A DNA stretch of 31,440 bases, from assembly GCA_964618455.1 (NCBI GenBank), contig CAZUAQ010000056.1, positions 1 to 31,440 on the forward strand, read 5' to 3'. Shown here one piece after another: positions 1 through 8,375 of the stretch; the first letter of the stretch is position 1, and the number at the start of each line of letters is the position of its first letter. The notes under the pieces were generated by a model. That model was not told the DNA's origin, did not search any database, and saw only the letters and a list, made by a program, of their open reading frames with translations. This DNA is from CAZUAQ01 sp964618455 (GTDB taxonomy: Bacteria > Planctomycetota > Phycisphaerae > UBA1845 > PWPN01). The translations under genes and the position numbers were made by a program.

Positions 1-1
1 C

Positions 2-823
2 TCGCGCGAGTTCGAGCAGATGGAGATGGAGTTTTTCTGCCACCCGGACGAGTCGGAGCAGTGGTACCGGTACTGGCGCGATACGCGCATGGCCTGGTAC
101 ACCAGCCTGGGGCTGTCGAGCGAGAAACTCCAGTTGCGTGAGCACGACGCCGACGAGCTCTCACATTACTCGCGCGGCACCGCCGACATCGAGTACGCCT
201 TCCCCTTCCTGGCCGAGGGCGAATACGGCGAGTTGGAGGGCATCGCCCATCGCGGAGACTTCGATTTGCGCTCGCACATGGAGGGCAAGCTCGATCCGAA
301 GACCAACCCGCTGGAGGTCGAGAAGGGCGAGGACGGCAAGCCCAGGCACAAGGGCAGCGGCAAGGATCTGACGTATCGCAATCCCGAAACGAACGAGAAG
401 TTCGTCCCCCACGTGATCGAGCCGGCGGCCGGCGCCACGCGCAGCACATTGGCGTTCATCTGCGAGGCGTATACGGTGGACGAATCCCGCCCGAGCCCCG
501 AGCTGATGAACTTCCACCCGCGCATCGCGCCGATCAAGGCGGCGATTTTCCCGCTCGTGGCCAAGGACGGCATGCCGGAGATCGCCGAGCCGATCTACCG
601 CGCGGTCCGCAAACGCTGGCCCGCCCAGTACGATGCCAAGCAGTCCATCGGCAAGCGCTACGCGCGGATGGACGAGGCGGGCACACCCTACTGCTTCACC
701 ATCGATGGACAGACCAAGGAAGACCAGACAGTCACCGTCCGCCATCGCGATACCGGCGCGCAGGAGCGTATCAACAAGGATCGCGTCATCGAATTCCTGA
801 CCGACAAGCTGTCGATCGATTGA
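2..823 (+). CDS. glyS: Glycyl-tRNA synthetase, C-terminal part (5' truncated by window edge)
   Basis: This is the C-terminal 273 residues of a class II glycyl-tRNA synthetase of the dimeric type (one chain, as in eukaryotes, archaea and many bacteria), which charges tRNA-Gly in the cytoplasm. The frame is open from base 2, so the true start lies outside the window; the ATG at base 20 is internal, since REFEQMEMEFF at the very beginning is a family signature of the catalytic core. Class II motif 3 is visible as IEPAAGATRSTLAFI, where the Arg contacts ATP. The last ~100 residues (from about IAPIKAAIFPL) form the anticodon-binding domain. The gene ends at TGA 821-823, converging on arfB. A weak 6-bp hairpin (873-889) lies between them but has no T-run. 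Identity is very secure; only the N-terminus is missing. Confidence 0.96.
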   Translation, partial: SREFEQMEMEFFCHPDESEQWYRYWRDTRMAWYTSLGLSSEKLQLREHDADELSHYSRGTADIEYAFPFLAEGEYGELEGIAHRGDFDLRSHMEGKLDPKTNPLEVEKGEDGKPRHKGSGKDLTYRNPETNEKFVPHVIEPAAGATRSTLAFICEAYTVDESRPSPELMNFHPRIAPIKAAIFPLVAKDGMPEIAEPIYRAVRKRWPAQYDAKQSIGKRYARMDEAGTPYCFTIDGQTKEDQTVTVRHRDTGAQERINKDRVIEFLTDKLSID

Positions 824-899
824 TCAAGGCGGCGCCAGTGAAAGGGGCCGGCTGATCCGCTGGTGGGGGTCATGCCGCCTGTCGCGGCAGTCATCGCGC

Positions 900-1328
900 T
901 CAGGATTCGGCTTCCTGCGTGACTTTCGCGCGGTTGCGCTTGACGGTGCCTCGCTGTTTCTTGTCGGCGAGGCGTTCGCGATCGGCGGAGGCGGGCGGCC
1001 GGGTAGCCTTGCGGGGCGTCTTGGGCTTGAAGGCGTCGGCCATCAAATCAATGAAACGCGAGAGCGCCGCGCGCCGGTTGGCCAGTTGCGTCCGTTCCTT
1101 GCTGGAAACAATGCGCAACATGCCTTCCTGCGTGATGCGGCTGGACAGATGCTCCATGACCTGACTCTTCTGCTGCCGGGAAAGAGACATGCTGTCGCGC
1201 ACGGGAAAGCTGAGCGTGACGCGCGTGTTCATCTTGTTGACGTTCTGACCGCCGGGGCCGGGGCTGCGGTCGAAGGTGAAGGTCAACTCGTGCTCACTGA
1301 TATCCACACCTGGCGCGATCTCGATCAA
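900..1328 (-). CDS. arfB: Alternative ribosome-rescue factor ArfB (YaeJ-type peptidyl-tRNA hydrolase)
   Basis: This 142-residue protein is a stand-alone RF1-like hydrolase that rescues ribosomes stalled on mRNAs lacking a stop codon. The catalytic GGQ is at residues 26-28 within SPGPGGQNVNK, as in ArfB and ICT1. The C-terminal tail (about residues 100-140) is strongly basic (KPKTPRKATRPP, DKKQRGTVKRNRAK), matching the tail that inserts into the empty mRNA channel. Length fits the family (about 140). The start is a TTG at 1326-1328 preceded by GAAAGGA at 1336-1342 with a 7-nt spacer; no in-frame ATG lies nearby. It is monocistronic, with 193 bases before it that hold no further gene. The alternative of a full release factor is excluded by size and by absence of the codon-recognition domains. 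Confidence 0.95.
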   Translation of the reverse strand: MIEIAPGVDISEHELTFTFDRSPGPGGQNVNKMNTRVTLSFPVRDSMSLSRQQKSQVMEHLSSRITQEGMLRIVSSKERTQLANRRAALSRFIDLMADAFKPKTPRKATRPPASADRERLADKKQRGTVKRNRAKVTQEAES

Positions 1329-1521
1329 CGTTCATTCCTTTCAACAGGTATCAGACAGACATGCACTCCCCGAAATTGCAAATAGTTTTTCACTTCGGTA
1401 CGTGCATTGTACTCGATTTCGTGTTCCAGAACAACGAGATCTTCGCGTCAGGGGAGAGGTTTAAGCGGCTCTCTGGCGTAAACACCTGTGAAAAGATTGA
1501 GGCGATGACCCAAGGCGATCG

Positions 1522-2583
1522 TTACGCCAGCCAGTCATCCACCGAGGACTTAACAAATTCATCATCGTTCAGTTCGGGATAGGCCTGATACACCCGATCA
1601 ATCTCGTCCCTCTGTCCCGGCGAAAGTGACTCGTCGGGATCGAGGCACCAGATGCCCTCCAGCAAGCCCTGCCGCCGAAGGACTTCGTGCAACCCCGCGA
1701 TACAACCTGCAAATCCGTTGGCGGCGTCGAAGAAGGCGGCGTTGCAGTCGGTGATCTGCTGATTGCGCGTCAGCCACGGTGCGTCGATGGTCTGCCCCTT
1801 CGCTGTCAGCGCGTGAATCACCTCCAGTTGCTCGACGGCGCGCTTCGTCCAGACCGCCCAGTGGCCGAGCAGTCCGCCGACGAAACGAAGCGTGACCGTC
1901 CTGCTGTCGCACTTGAAAACGAACGGCGTCAACAGGTCGCTGAGAATGGTGTCATCGTTGCCCGTGTACAGCGCGACGTCGTTTTCGCGGCCGGCATCGA
2001 CGACCGCGCGAAGGACGTCCAGCGTCTGGTAACGGTTGAATGGCGCGATCTTGATCGCCACGACATTCTCAATCTCGACGAAGCGCCGCCAGAACGCAAA
2101 CGGCAGCACGCGCCCGCCCACCGCCGGTTGGAGGTAGAAGCCCATGAGCGGGATGACCTCCGCCACCGCACGCGCGTGGTCGATGAGTTCATCGATACTT
2201 TCGTGCTTCAGCGCCGCCAGGCTCAGCAGGCCGATGTCGTAACCGAGCTCACGGGCCAGCGCTGCCTCGCCGGTGGCCTGCCGCGTCGCGCCGCAGATGC
2301 CCGCGATGCGAAGTATGGGGCGCGATGCCCCGCGTACCGTTTCGCTCGCCAGTTCGAGCACGGGGCGGAGCAGTTGATGCTGCGGCTCGCGGATGGCGAA
2401 TTGCGTCGTGTGCACGCCGACCGCCACACCTCCCGCACCGGCGGCAAGATAGTAACGCGTCAGGGCGCGCTGGCGGCGCTCATCCAGCTTGCGCTGCGCG
2501 TCGAGCGCGAGCGGATGCGCGGGTATGACCACTCCCTTGCGCAGGAGCGTCATCATCTCGTTTGACGGCATGGGAAGACTCAT
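1522..2583 (-). CDS. Dihydrodipicolinate synthase-family (DapA/NanA-type) aldolase
   Basis: This 353-residue protein looks like a TIM-barrel class I aldolase of the DHDPS/N-acetylneuraminate lyase superfamily. The likely Schiff-base lysine is K178 in VVAIKIAPFN, and Y150 in MGFYLQP sits where the family has its catalytic Tyr. The usual GTTGE loop is replaced by GVHTTQ, so true DapA activity is unlikely; such homologues commonly cleave or dehydrate keto-sugar acids. It lies 21 nt behind the secreted glycosidase gene on the same strand, which suggests co-transcription and a role in catabolism of the released sugar. AGGA lies four bases before the ATG. The C-terminal extension (about 310-353) is acidic. 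The family call is secure, the substrate unknown. Confidence 0.85.
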   Translation of the reverse strand: MSLPMPSNEMMTLLRKGVVIPAHPLALDAQRKLDERRQRALTRYYLAAGAGGVAVGVHTTQFAIREPQHQLLRPVLELASETVRGASRPILRIAGICGATRQATGEAALARELGYDIGLLSLAALKHESIDELIDHARAVAEVIPLMGFYLQPAVGGRVLPFAFWRRFVEIENVVAIKIAPFNRYQTLDVLRAVVDAGRENDVALYTGNDDTILSDLLTPFVFKCDSRTVTLRFVGGLLGHWAVWTKRAVEQLEVIHALTAKGQTIDAPWLTRNQQITDCNAAFFDAANGFAGCIAGLHEVLRRQGLLEGIWCLDPDESLSPGQRDEIDRVYQAYPELNDDEFVKSSVDDWLA

Positions 2584-2604
2584 ACGATCCTGTCTCGATC
2601 GACG

Positions 2605-3732
2605 TCAGCTTCCGCTGCGCCGTTTCGGCTTCTTATTCTCGGCGTCGCGTTTCGGATCCACCGGCTTGACCTTCTTGGGATGCGCCTTGAACGCCTCGAA
2701 GGACTTCCGTGGCGTGAGGTCGCGGTTGCACAGGCCGAAACCTTCTTCGCCCACGGGATCCGTAATCGAGAGGTAATTGGCCATCGTGATATAGTGGTAT
2801 TTGGGATCTTCGAGCTCTCGCAGCGTCTTGTGGATGCGCTGAGATTTCAGTTCCTCGTTGCTCGTGTTCCACCCCCATTCACTGACCCAGATGCCCTTGT
2901 GGCCGTCACCGTTTTCGACCATGACGCGGCGGATGCCCTCGATGGCGGCATGATGCAGCGTCCCGTCCTTGTCGTAGGGATGGATGTTGAAGGCGTCGAA
3001 GTGATTCTTGGCCCCGTGCTTGTACATGCCCACCAGGTAGGTCTCGCCGTTCTTCACGCCCGCGTGCATGTCGAGCGCCCCGGCGCCGAGGACGCAATCG
3101 GGATCCTCGCTCTTCATCGCCTTGTACCAGATCTTCAGCCAGTAGGTGTATTGCTCGTACAGGTGGCTGTTGCCGCATCCGTCCGTGACCCAACTGCACC
3201 CGTTGGGCTCGTTCCAGAACTGGTAGTACTTGACGCGGCCCTTGTAGCGACGGGCGACTTTCTTGCAGTACTCGACGAACTGGTCCTCGCGATCCTTGGG
3301 CGGCGGAAAGCGATAGCCGATGCCCGGCTGGTTGTACCGATCACGAATGGCGGGGTCGAGCGCCCAGTCCGGCGTAAGCCCCATGTAGGCAAAGCCCGGC
3401 AGCTTGCGCTTCTCGGCTTCGGCGACGATGTGATCGACGTATTCCCAGTACCACTCGCCTTCCTTCGGCTCGACATGGCCCCAGGGGATGTCGATGGGAA
3501 CATTCGTGCCGCCCATGTCCACGATCATGTCCATCGACCTGCCGTCGTAGTCCCACTTGGACTTGTCCTCGAGATCCCAGACCCACTTGGCCCAGATCAT
3601 GCCGCAACCGTAGAGATAGCGCGGGCCTTCAACGGCGGGGTTCGCTTTGGTGCCGATCTTCTGGGCGTTCAGCGACCCGCTCGACACGGCGATCGAAGCG
3701 AGCAGCAACGGAACAAGCAATCGCGTACGCAT
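2605..3732 (-). CDS. Secreted GH-A clan glycoside hydrolase (GH39-like)
   Basis: This 375-residue protein has a Sec signal peptide (positive MRTR, hydrophobic core LLVPLLLASIAVSS, likely cut near LNA-Q) and so is exported. It is a TIM-barrel retaining glycosidase of clan GH-A: the acid/base Glu is E175 in WNEPN (173-177), and E285 in WVSEWGWNT is in place for the nucleophile. FNIHPY (249-253) is another typical barrel-strand motif. GH39-like and related families share this pattern, so substrate cannot be set from sequence alone. The C-terminal 25 residues are Lys/Arg-rich. GAGGA stands four bases before the ATG at 3732. It is the first gene of an apparent two-gene operon with the downstream aldolase. 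Confidence 0.85.
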   Translation of the reverse strand: MRTRLLVPLLLASIAVSSGSLNAQKIGTKANPAVEGPRYLYGCGMIWAKWVWDLEDKSKWDYDGRSMDMIVDMGGTNVPIDIPWGHVEPKEGEWYWEYVDHIVAEAEKRKLPGFAYMGLTPDWALDPAIRDRYNQPGIGYRFPPPKDREDQFVEYCKKVARRYKGRVKYYQFWNEPNGCSWVTDGCGNSHLYEQYTYWLKIWYKAMKSEDPDCVLGAGALDMHAGVKNGETYLVGMYKHGAKNHFDAFNIHPYDKDGTLHHAAIEGIRRVMVENGDGHKGIWVSEWGWNTSNEELKSQRIHKTLRELEDPKYHYITMANYLSITDPVGEEGFGLCNRDLTPRKSFEAFKAHPKKVKPVDPKRDAENKKPKRRSGS

Positions 3733-3829
3733 GGGATCCTCTTGGCTGGATGCCGGGTGCGATCGCCGGCAATGATCGTGCCTCCGTCGGCACGAGGTCC
3801 GGCGACTCCGGAAGTCTTCTAAAGGGGTT

Positions 3830-3858
3830 ATTGTATCGCAAGTCGAGCCGTCGGTCAG
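3830..3858 (-). promoter_or_regulatory. Candidate sigma-70 promoter for the glycosidase-aldolase operon
   Basis: Reading leftward, a -35 box CTGACC (3858-3853, four of six to TTGACA), a 17-nt spacer and a -10 box TACAAT (3835-3830, five of six) predict a transcript start near 3823, about 90 nt before the ATG at 3732. The leader contains a 6-bp hairpin CGTGCC/GGCACG at 3777-3794. The call rests on consensus only. Confidence 0.42.
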
Positions 3859-3873
3859 GTGGCGTGATCGGTC

Positions 3874-4989
3874 TCACAACGCGCCGCAGGTGTGGGCCGC
3901 TTCGTACATGGCCTTGATGTTCTCCAGGCATTTCGGATCCAGCGGCACCATAAACGGCGCGGAGGTGGGCAGCACAACGTAGCGTCCGGTCGCCCCGAGG
4001 ACCTCGATGCCCCGGCGAACCTCCTCGCGCACTTCGTCGGGTGTGCCGCGTTCGAGCGTGGTGGCCTGGATACCGCCCATGAGGCACATCTTGCCGCCGA
4101 GGCGCTCGGCCATCTCTTCGAGAGTGACGTCGGCGGTCACCAGGGGCTTGAGCTCGATCGGCTCAAGAGCGTCGGCCTTCGTGTCGGCGATCATGTCGAG
4201 GATGTCGTGCAGCTTGCCGTGGCAGTGGATGATGCAGGTGTTGCCGGTGGCGTGGGCGGCCTCGGCGGCCTGGCGATCCTGTTCCACGACGTACCGCGGG
4301 AAGTAGACGTGGGGGTTCATAAGCGGTGCGCCGCAGTACTCCGGCCCCCAGAGACGGAAGGTGGCGTCGGTGACGTGCGCACCGATGGCGCGAATGCCTT
4401 CGAGCACGAGTTCCTGGGCCTTGGCAAGCAGCGCGAGGATCGGCCCGTCGTCCTCGTAGCAGCGCATCACGTAATCCTCAAAGTCGAAGAGGCCGACCAC
4501 GTGACCGATGGCATCACCGATGCTGAAGAGCAGGACGCCGCGATCGCCGAGTTCTGTTTCGATGGTCCGCAGGCGATCAACGTCAATCTCGACCGGTGGC
4601 GTTTCCATGGCAAGAACACGCTCGATATCTTCGTCACTCTTGACCAACGGCTCGATCTGCCAGTTGGTCATCATCTCCGGGTCGCGCCGGGTCACGCTGC
4701 GCAGCTTGCCTTTGGGCGTATCGATCTCGATTGTCTTGACGACCGTGCCGTCCTCGTATTGTTCTTCGTTACCGTGAATGGCATTGGGGTCGCCGAGGAA
4801 GATGGGGCAATCGACGGGGGCGTAAACGAAGCTGTCGCCGTGCGCGCGTTCGAGATCGAGCAGCGGCGCGTACGTCGGTTCCTCACTCGCCCAGCTCGGC
4901 ATGTGCGGCGAGAACTCGTAAATCGTGACCGGGACGCGGTCGGGGCGGTGCCCCTTGAGCACCGCCAGCAATCGTTCACGTGAGGTCAA
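3874..4989 (-). CDS. Uroporphyrinogen-III decarboxylase-family protein (probable methyltransferase-like)
   Basis: This 371-residue protein belongs to the URO-D superfamily, which includes HemE and corrinoid/coenzyme M methyltransferases such as MtaA. The N-terminus TSRERLLAVLKGHRPDRVPV is the typical family start. HemE signatures are not evident; instead IIHCHGK gives the His-x-Cys-type metal site seen in the methyltransferase branch, so a methyl-transfer or unknown TIM-barrel role is more likely than haem synthesis. The start was chosen as TTG at 4987-4989 because a perfect AAGGAGG lies 7 nt before it (4997-5003) and the family start follows at once; an ATG further upstream at 5097 would add 36 residues of basic, unconserved sequence. 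It lies between aroB and the glycosidase operon with gaps of 198 and 141 nt, so is probably expressed alone. Confidence 0.85.
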   Translation of the reverse strand: MTSRERLLAVLKGHRPDRVPVTIYEFSPHMPSWASEEPTYAPLLDLERAHGDSFVYAPVDCPIFLGDPNAIHGNEEQYEDGTVVKTIEIDTPKGKLRSVTRRDPEMMTNWQIEPLVKSDEDIERVLAMETPPVEIDVDRLRTIETELGDRGVLLFSIGDAIGHVVGLFDFEDYVMRCYEDDGPILALLAKAQELVLEGIRAIGAHVTDATFRLWGPEYCGAPLMNPHVYFPRYVVEQDRQAAEAAHATGNTCIIHCHGKLHDILDMIADTKADALEPIELKPLVTADVTLEEMAERLGGKMCLMGGIQATTLERGTPDEVREEVRRGIEVLGATGRYVVLPTSAPFMVPLDPKCLENIKAMYEAAHTCGAL

Positions 4990-4996
4990 CGGGAAG

Positions 4997-5041
4997 CCTC
5001 CTTGTCGCGACTTCCCTCTCCGGCGACCAGCTTCAAGTATA
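4997..5041 (-). promoter_or_regulatory. Shine-Dalgarno fixing a TTG start, with an upstream -10 box
   Basis: AAGGAGG (5003-4997) is a perfect ribosome-binding site 7 nt before TTG at 4989 and decides the start of the URO-D-family gene. Further upstream, TATACT (5041-5036, five of six to TATAAT) could be a -10 box giving a leader of about 40 nt; no convincing -35 box is present. Confidence 0.55.
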
Positions 5042-5187
5042 CGGGAGAATGACTTGGATTGCATCGATGGGCGCAGATCAATGAGCCGATTCAGCAAGGT
5101 TCTTACGGGATGATGGAATTGTGCCTAGCTCCGCTCCGAGACCTTCGGGGTACTGACTGGAGTGGTGCTGCGTTGATACGACAGGCT

Positions 5188-6303
5188 TCAGCGCACGGCG
5201 CGGTCGAGGCCGGCGTCGATCCACTCGGGCTGGATATCGTCGTAGAGGGTGGCCTGGCCGATGCGGTCGGCAAGGACAAAGCGGACGCGGCCGGCGTGGG
5301 CTTTCTTGTCGGCATGCATGAGCTTGAGCAGGTCGTCGCGGAATTTACCCAGCGGGGCATGCGTGGGCAGGCCGATCTTTTCGAGCAGAGCGACGATGCG
5401 TTCGGCGGCAATACGTTCGAGCTTGCCGGCGACAACGCTCATCTCGGCGGCGGCCACCATGCCCACGGAGATCGCCTCGCCGTGACGCCACGGGTGTCCC
5501 TGGCGCATCATGGCGGCCTCGACCGCGTGGCCGATGGTGTGCCCGAAGTTCAGCAGCGCCCGCTGTCCGCTCACCTCGCGCTCATCCTCCGCCACCACCG
5601 ACGCCTTGATGCGCACGTTCCGCTCGACGAGTTCGCCGAGGGTCTCCATGTCGAGCGAGAGAATCGTCTCAGCGTTGGCTTCGTGCCAGTCGAAGAAGTC
5701 GGCGTCCTTGATGATGGCATGCTTGACGCTTTCGGAGAGGCCGGCGAGGAAGTCGCGCTTGCTCAGCGTCGAGAGCGTGAGCGTGTCGATGAGCACGAAC
5801 TTCGGCTGGTAGAAGCTGCCGACCATGTTCTTGCCGCAGGGATGATTGACGCCGGTCTTGCCTCCGACGCTGGCATCGACATCGGCTTCGAGGGTGGTCG
5901 GGCACTGGACGAAGGGCACGCCGCGCATCCAGGTGGCGGCGACGAATCCGGTCAGATCGCCCACGACGCCGCCCCCGACTGCCACCACGGGTGAACTGCG
6001 GTCGATGCGGGCGTCGGCAAGTTCGTCGTACAGCCGCCCCGCCCAGTCGAGCGACTTGGTCGCGTCCCCCGGCGGAATGGTCACCAGCCCGGGCTTGAGC
6101 CCCGCGTGGCGGAGTGATTCCATGGCTTTCTCGGCGTGGAGCGGGCCGACGTTTTCGTCGGTCACCACCATGACCCGGCGCGAGGGGAATTGCTCCCGCA
6201 GACGCGCGCCCAGTGTGGCCAGCGCGCCTTCCGTAATGATCACCGGGTAGGGGTTCGGTTTGATCTCGACGGGAACGATACGTTCTTGCGATGTCGTGCT
6301 CAT
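5188..6303 (-). CDS. aroB: 3-dehydroquinate synthase
   Basis: This 371-residue enzyme converts DAHP to 3-dehydroquinate, the second step of the shikimate pathway, using NAD and a metal ion in the cytoplasm. Family blocks are clear: GGGVVGDLTGF (110-120, NAD binding), CPTTLEADVDASVGGKTGVN (134-153), GKNMVGSFYQP (157-167) and NFGHTIGHAVE (251-261). Predicted zinc ligands E191, H254 and H273 and the catalytic H258 are all present. Length is normal (about 350-370). No strong Shine-Dalgarno is visible before the ATG at 6303. A C-rich, 117-nt upstream gap separates it from the rhomboid gene and carries its own extended -10 promoter candidate. No other aro gene is in the window. Confidence 0.97.
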   Translation of the reverse strand: MSTTSQERIVPVEIKPNPYPVIITEGALATLGARLREQFPSRRVMVVTDENVGPLHAEKAMESLRHAGLKPGLVTIPPGDATKSLDWAGRLYDELADARIDRSSPVVAVGGGVVGDLTGFVAATWMRGVPFVQCPTTLEADVDASVGGKTGVNHPCGKNMVGSFYQPKFVLIDTLTLSTLSKRDFLAGLSESVKHAIIKDADFFDWHEANAETILSLDMETLGELVERNVRIKASVVAEDEREVSGQRALLNFGHTIGHAVEAAMMRQGHPWRHGEAISVGMVAAAEMSVVAGKLERIAAERIVALLEKIGLPTHAPLGKFRDDLLKLMHADKKAHAGRVRFVLADRIGQATLYDDIQPEWIDAGLDRAVR

Positions 6304-6409
6304 CAGTTTGGGAGTATCCGATCCGGAGGGGATGACGGTCGTCGCCCGCTCTCAACACTCGCGTGCGGCCGGGCGCGAAGGCTCCGGACCCGGCACACCA
6401 GAACCTCAG

Positions 6410-6418
6410 ATCATACCA
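6410..6418 (-). promoter_or_regulatory. Candidate extended -10 promoter for aroB
   Basis: Reading leftward, TGGTATGAT (6418-6410) is an extended -10 element (TGn plus five of six to TATAAT). A weak TTTCCG lies 17 nt further upstream, inside the end of the rhomboid gene. The predicted leader is about 100 nt. Confidence 0.4.
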
Positions 6419-6420
6419 CG

Positions 6421-7653
6421 TCAGGCACCCTGCGGAAATGGGCGCCCGAGCGCTTCGCAGACGACGTGCAACCAGTGCCGGCACTGCTCGACCCGCTTGG
6501 GATCGGTCAGACGGTCGAGGCATTCACGCAGGTGCGCTTCGGCGAGTTCGTACTGCTGAAGATTACGGGCGTAGGTAATGCCCAGAAGCAGCTTGATCTG
6601 GTCACGATCCTCGGCGTTGGGGTAGTGCACGAGGTACTTCTCGTAGGCCGCCACCGCCTGGGGCAGTTTCTTCATCATGAAGAGCTGGTTGGCCACGTCG
6701 ACCTGCTGCTGTCGGGGGAGTACCTGGCGCGGGTCCTCTTCGATGAGCTCGACGAATCGCTCGGCGGCCCGCTCGACATCGTGCAACCCGAGGGCTTCCG
6801 TGATTTCCGCGCGGAGCCGGGAGGTGCGGTCGGGCTGAGGCGGCGGATCGGAAGGATCGGACAGCTTCACGTTGTCGAGCGTCACCGGACGGGCCACGGC
6901 CGCCGGCCGCTGTCGGGATTCACGTGCCGAGCCGGTATAGGCGGGCTGCAAGCCCTGGCGTTGCAGCCACCGCTTCCAGATGGCGACGATGTCGAACTGA
7001 TCGCGCGGCAGCCAGCGCAAAGCCAGCAGGAACGCGACGGCGGCAAACCCGAATCCGTATCCCATCAGGTGTGCGGAGAACGCGACCTGCACGAACATGT
7101 CGTCCGGCACCATGGCGGGCGAGATGATATTGTCCCAGAGAATGATCTTGAACACGATGAGGATCATGCTCGGCAGCTCGAACGTGCCAAAGAAGAACCA
7201 CCAGTAGACGACGGTGATATAGCTTCGCGGAAAGAGCGCGAGATAGGCGGTGGTGACTGCCGAGATCGCGCCGGACGCCCCGATCATCATGTGATCGTTA
7301 AACCACGCGTACCCCGCCGCCGAGAAGACACCCCCCGCCAGGTAGAACAGCAGGTAGCACGCGTTCCCCATCTTGGCGTTGACGGGGTTGCCGAACACCC
7401 AGAGGAAGAGCATGTTTCCCGCGATGTGAGTGATGTCCGCATGCAGGAACTGGTAGGTGAGGAACTCGTAGAGCCGCGGCGCGCTGGCGTCGATCGCCCC
7501 CGCCTCGAAAATCCGGCCAAACTGGTTTTGCTGCCCCTCGCTGTAACCAAAAATCTGCTCGACCAGGAAGATCAGGATGTTGGCGGCGACCAGCGCGTAA
7601 TTCACCCAGGGTGTTCGGCGAACCGTCGTGTCAGTTGAAATGGGAATGAACAT
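6421..7653 (-). CDS. Rhomboid-family intramembrane serine protease with C-terminal helical-repeat tail
   Basis: This 410-residue membrane protein is a rhomboid protease. The catalytic Ser is S127 in GASGA and the partner His is H195 in SAHLMGYGFGF; H71, H76 and N80 in FLHADITHIAGN supply the oxyanion-side residues, so the protein should be active. Hydrophobic segments run from about 17 to 212. After a Pro/Arg-rich linker, residues about 280-410 form soluble helices (AAERFVELIEEDP, AVAAYEKYLVHYPNA, LAEAHLREC) that read like tetratricopeptide repeats, giving a cytosolic interaction module not found in minimal rhomboids. The start was set at the ATG 7653, where MFIPISTD begins; 18 extra in-frame residues upstream are charged and unconserved. 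Substrates are unknown. Confidence 0.9.
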   Translation of the reverse strand: MFIPISTDTTVRRTPWVNYALVAANILIFLVEQIFGYSEGQQNQFGRIFEAGAIDASAPRLYEFLTYQFLHADITHIAGNMLFLWVFGNPVNAKMGNACYLLFYLAGGVFSAAGYAWFNDHMMIGASGAISAVTTAYLALFPRSYITVVYWWFFFGTFELPSMILIVFKIILWDNIISPAMVPDDMFVQVAFSAHLMGYGFGFAAVAFLLALRWLPRDQFDIVAIWKRWLQRQGLQPAYTGSARESRQRPAAVARPVTLDNVKLSDPSDPPPQPDRTSRLRAEITEALGLHDVERAAERFVELIEEDPRQVLPRQQQVDVANQLFMMKKLPQAVAAYEKYLVHYPNAEDRDQIKLLLGITYARNLQQYELAEAHLRECLDRLTDPKRVEQCRHWLHVVCEALGRPFPQGA

Positions 7654-7756
7654 AACGGTCCCACCCGCACGCGCTCGAGTCGCCGGTTCGCGCGTCCATG
7701 ACGCCACCGGCTGCGATCACATCCGACTCCCGTCAATCGTTTTCTGCGGAGTTGCG

Positions 7757-8197
7757 TCAGACGCCCGCAATTCCCGGGGGCTGCTGACCACCCGCGTCCG
7801 GAGCACCTGGAGGCGGCGCCTGACCGCCCTGGTTCTGGACTTCGACGAACAGCATCCGCAGATCATGCAGGTAGCGTTCGATCGTCCCCTGCTCTTCCTC
7901 GCCGAGGTTGCCCTTGGTCTTTTCGCCAAGGAGTTCCAGCAGGTCGATGAAGTGCTTGGCGGTGGGCAGGTGCCCCGGCATGGGCTGACCGGTCCGCGGA
8001 TCCTGCATCAGGCCAAGCCCGGCCGTCGCCTGCATCACCAGGAGATTGACGATTTCCAGGATGGACGGCTCCGGCATCTCTTCACCGCCGGCGGCTTCGC
8101 GCGAGGCGGCGTCCTGCTCGGCCTGCTCACGCTTGGCCTGCGCCTTCCAGTCGTCATCCACGAAGATTTTGGGCGTGTCGTCGTTCTGATCGGGCAT
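7757..8197 (-). CDS. DUF1844 domain protein
   Basis: This 146-residue soluble protein matches the DUF1844 family, whose function is unknown. The family hallmarks are the N-terminal KIFVDDDWKAQA (10-21) followed by a charged helix and the helical core SILEIVNLLVMQATAGLGLM with HFIDLLELLGEKTKGNLGEEE. The C-terminal 25 residues are Pro/Gly/Gln-rich and probably disordered. A strong GAGGAGG stands five bases before the ATG at 8197. It lies 103 nt upstream of the rhomboid gene on the same strand and may be co-transcribed with it. Recognition is by family pattern; no catalytic residues can be proposed. Confidence 0.88.
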   Translation of the reverse strand: MPDQNDDTPKIFVDDDWKAQAKREQAEQDAASREAAGGEEMPEPSILEIVNLLVMQATAGLGLMQDPRTGQPMPGHLPTAKHFIDLLELLGEKTKGNLGEEEQGTIERYLHDLRMLFVEVQNQGGQAPPPGAPDAGGQQPPGIAGV

Positions 8198-8363
8198 GCA
8201 TGCCTCCTCGAGATAGAGCGTTCAGTGCGTTCCAGATACCGCTTTCGGGAATTCCATGAAGGCGTTGTTCATGGGGCACAAGGTCGATGTGCAGGGTTGG
8301 CAATGCATGGCCGACGATGGCCGTCCATGACGCCCAGGTGCTGATCCATCCTGCGCCTCGCAG

Positions 8364-8372
8364 ATCATAGCA
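8364..8372 (-). promoter_or_regulatory. Candidate extended -10 promoter for the DUF1844 gene
   Basis: Reading leftward, TGCTATGAT (8372-8364) is an extended -10 element just past the end of the BshC-like gene and about 160 nt before the DUF1844 start. The -35 region is weak (TACCGA). It closely resembles the aroB element in both core and flank (TATGATCTG). Confidence 0.35.
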
Positions 8373-8375
8373 CGC

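Noticed and set aside
873..889. Hairpin TGCCGC/GCGGCA between glyS and arfB
   Set aside because: Only 6 bp and no T-run on either side, so it is not called as a terminator.
6136..7638. Plus-strand frame of 500 codons opposite the rhomboid and aroB genes
   Set aside because: It spans two real genes and their gap, and its composition is that of an antisense shadow.
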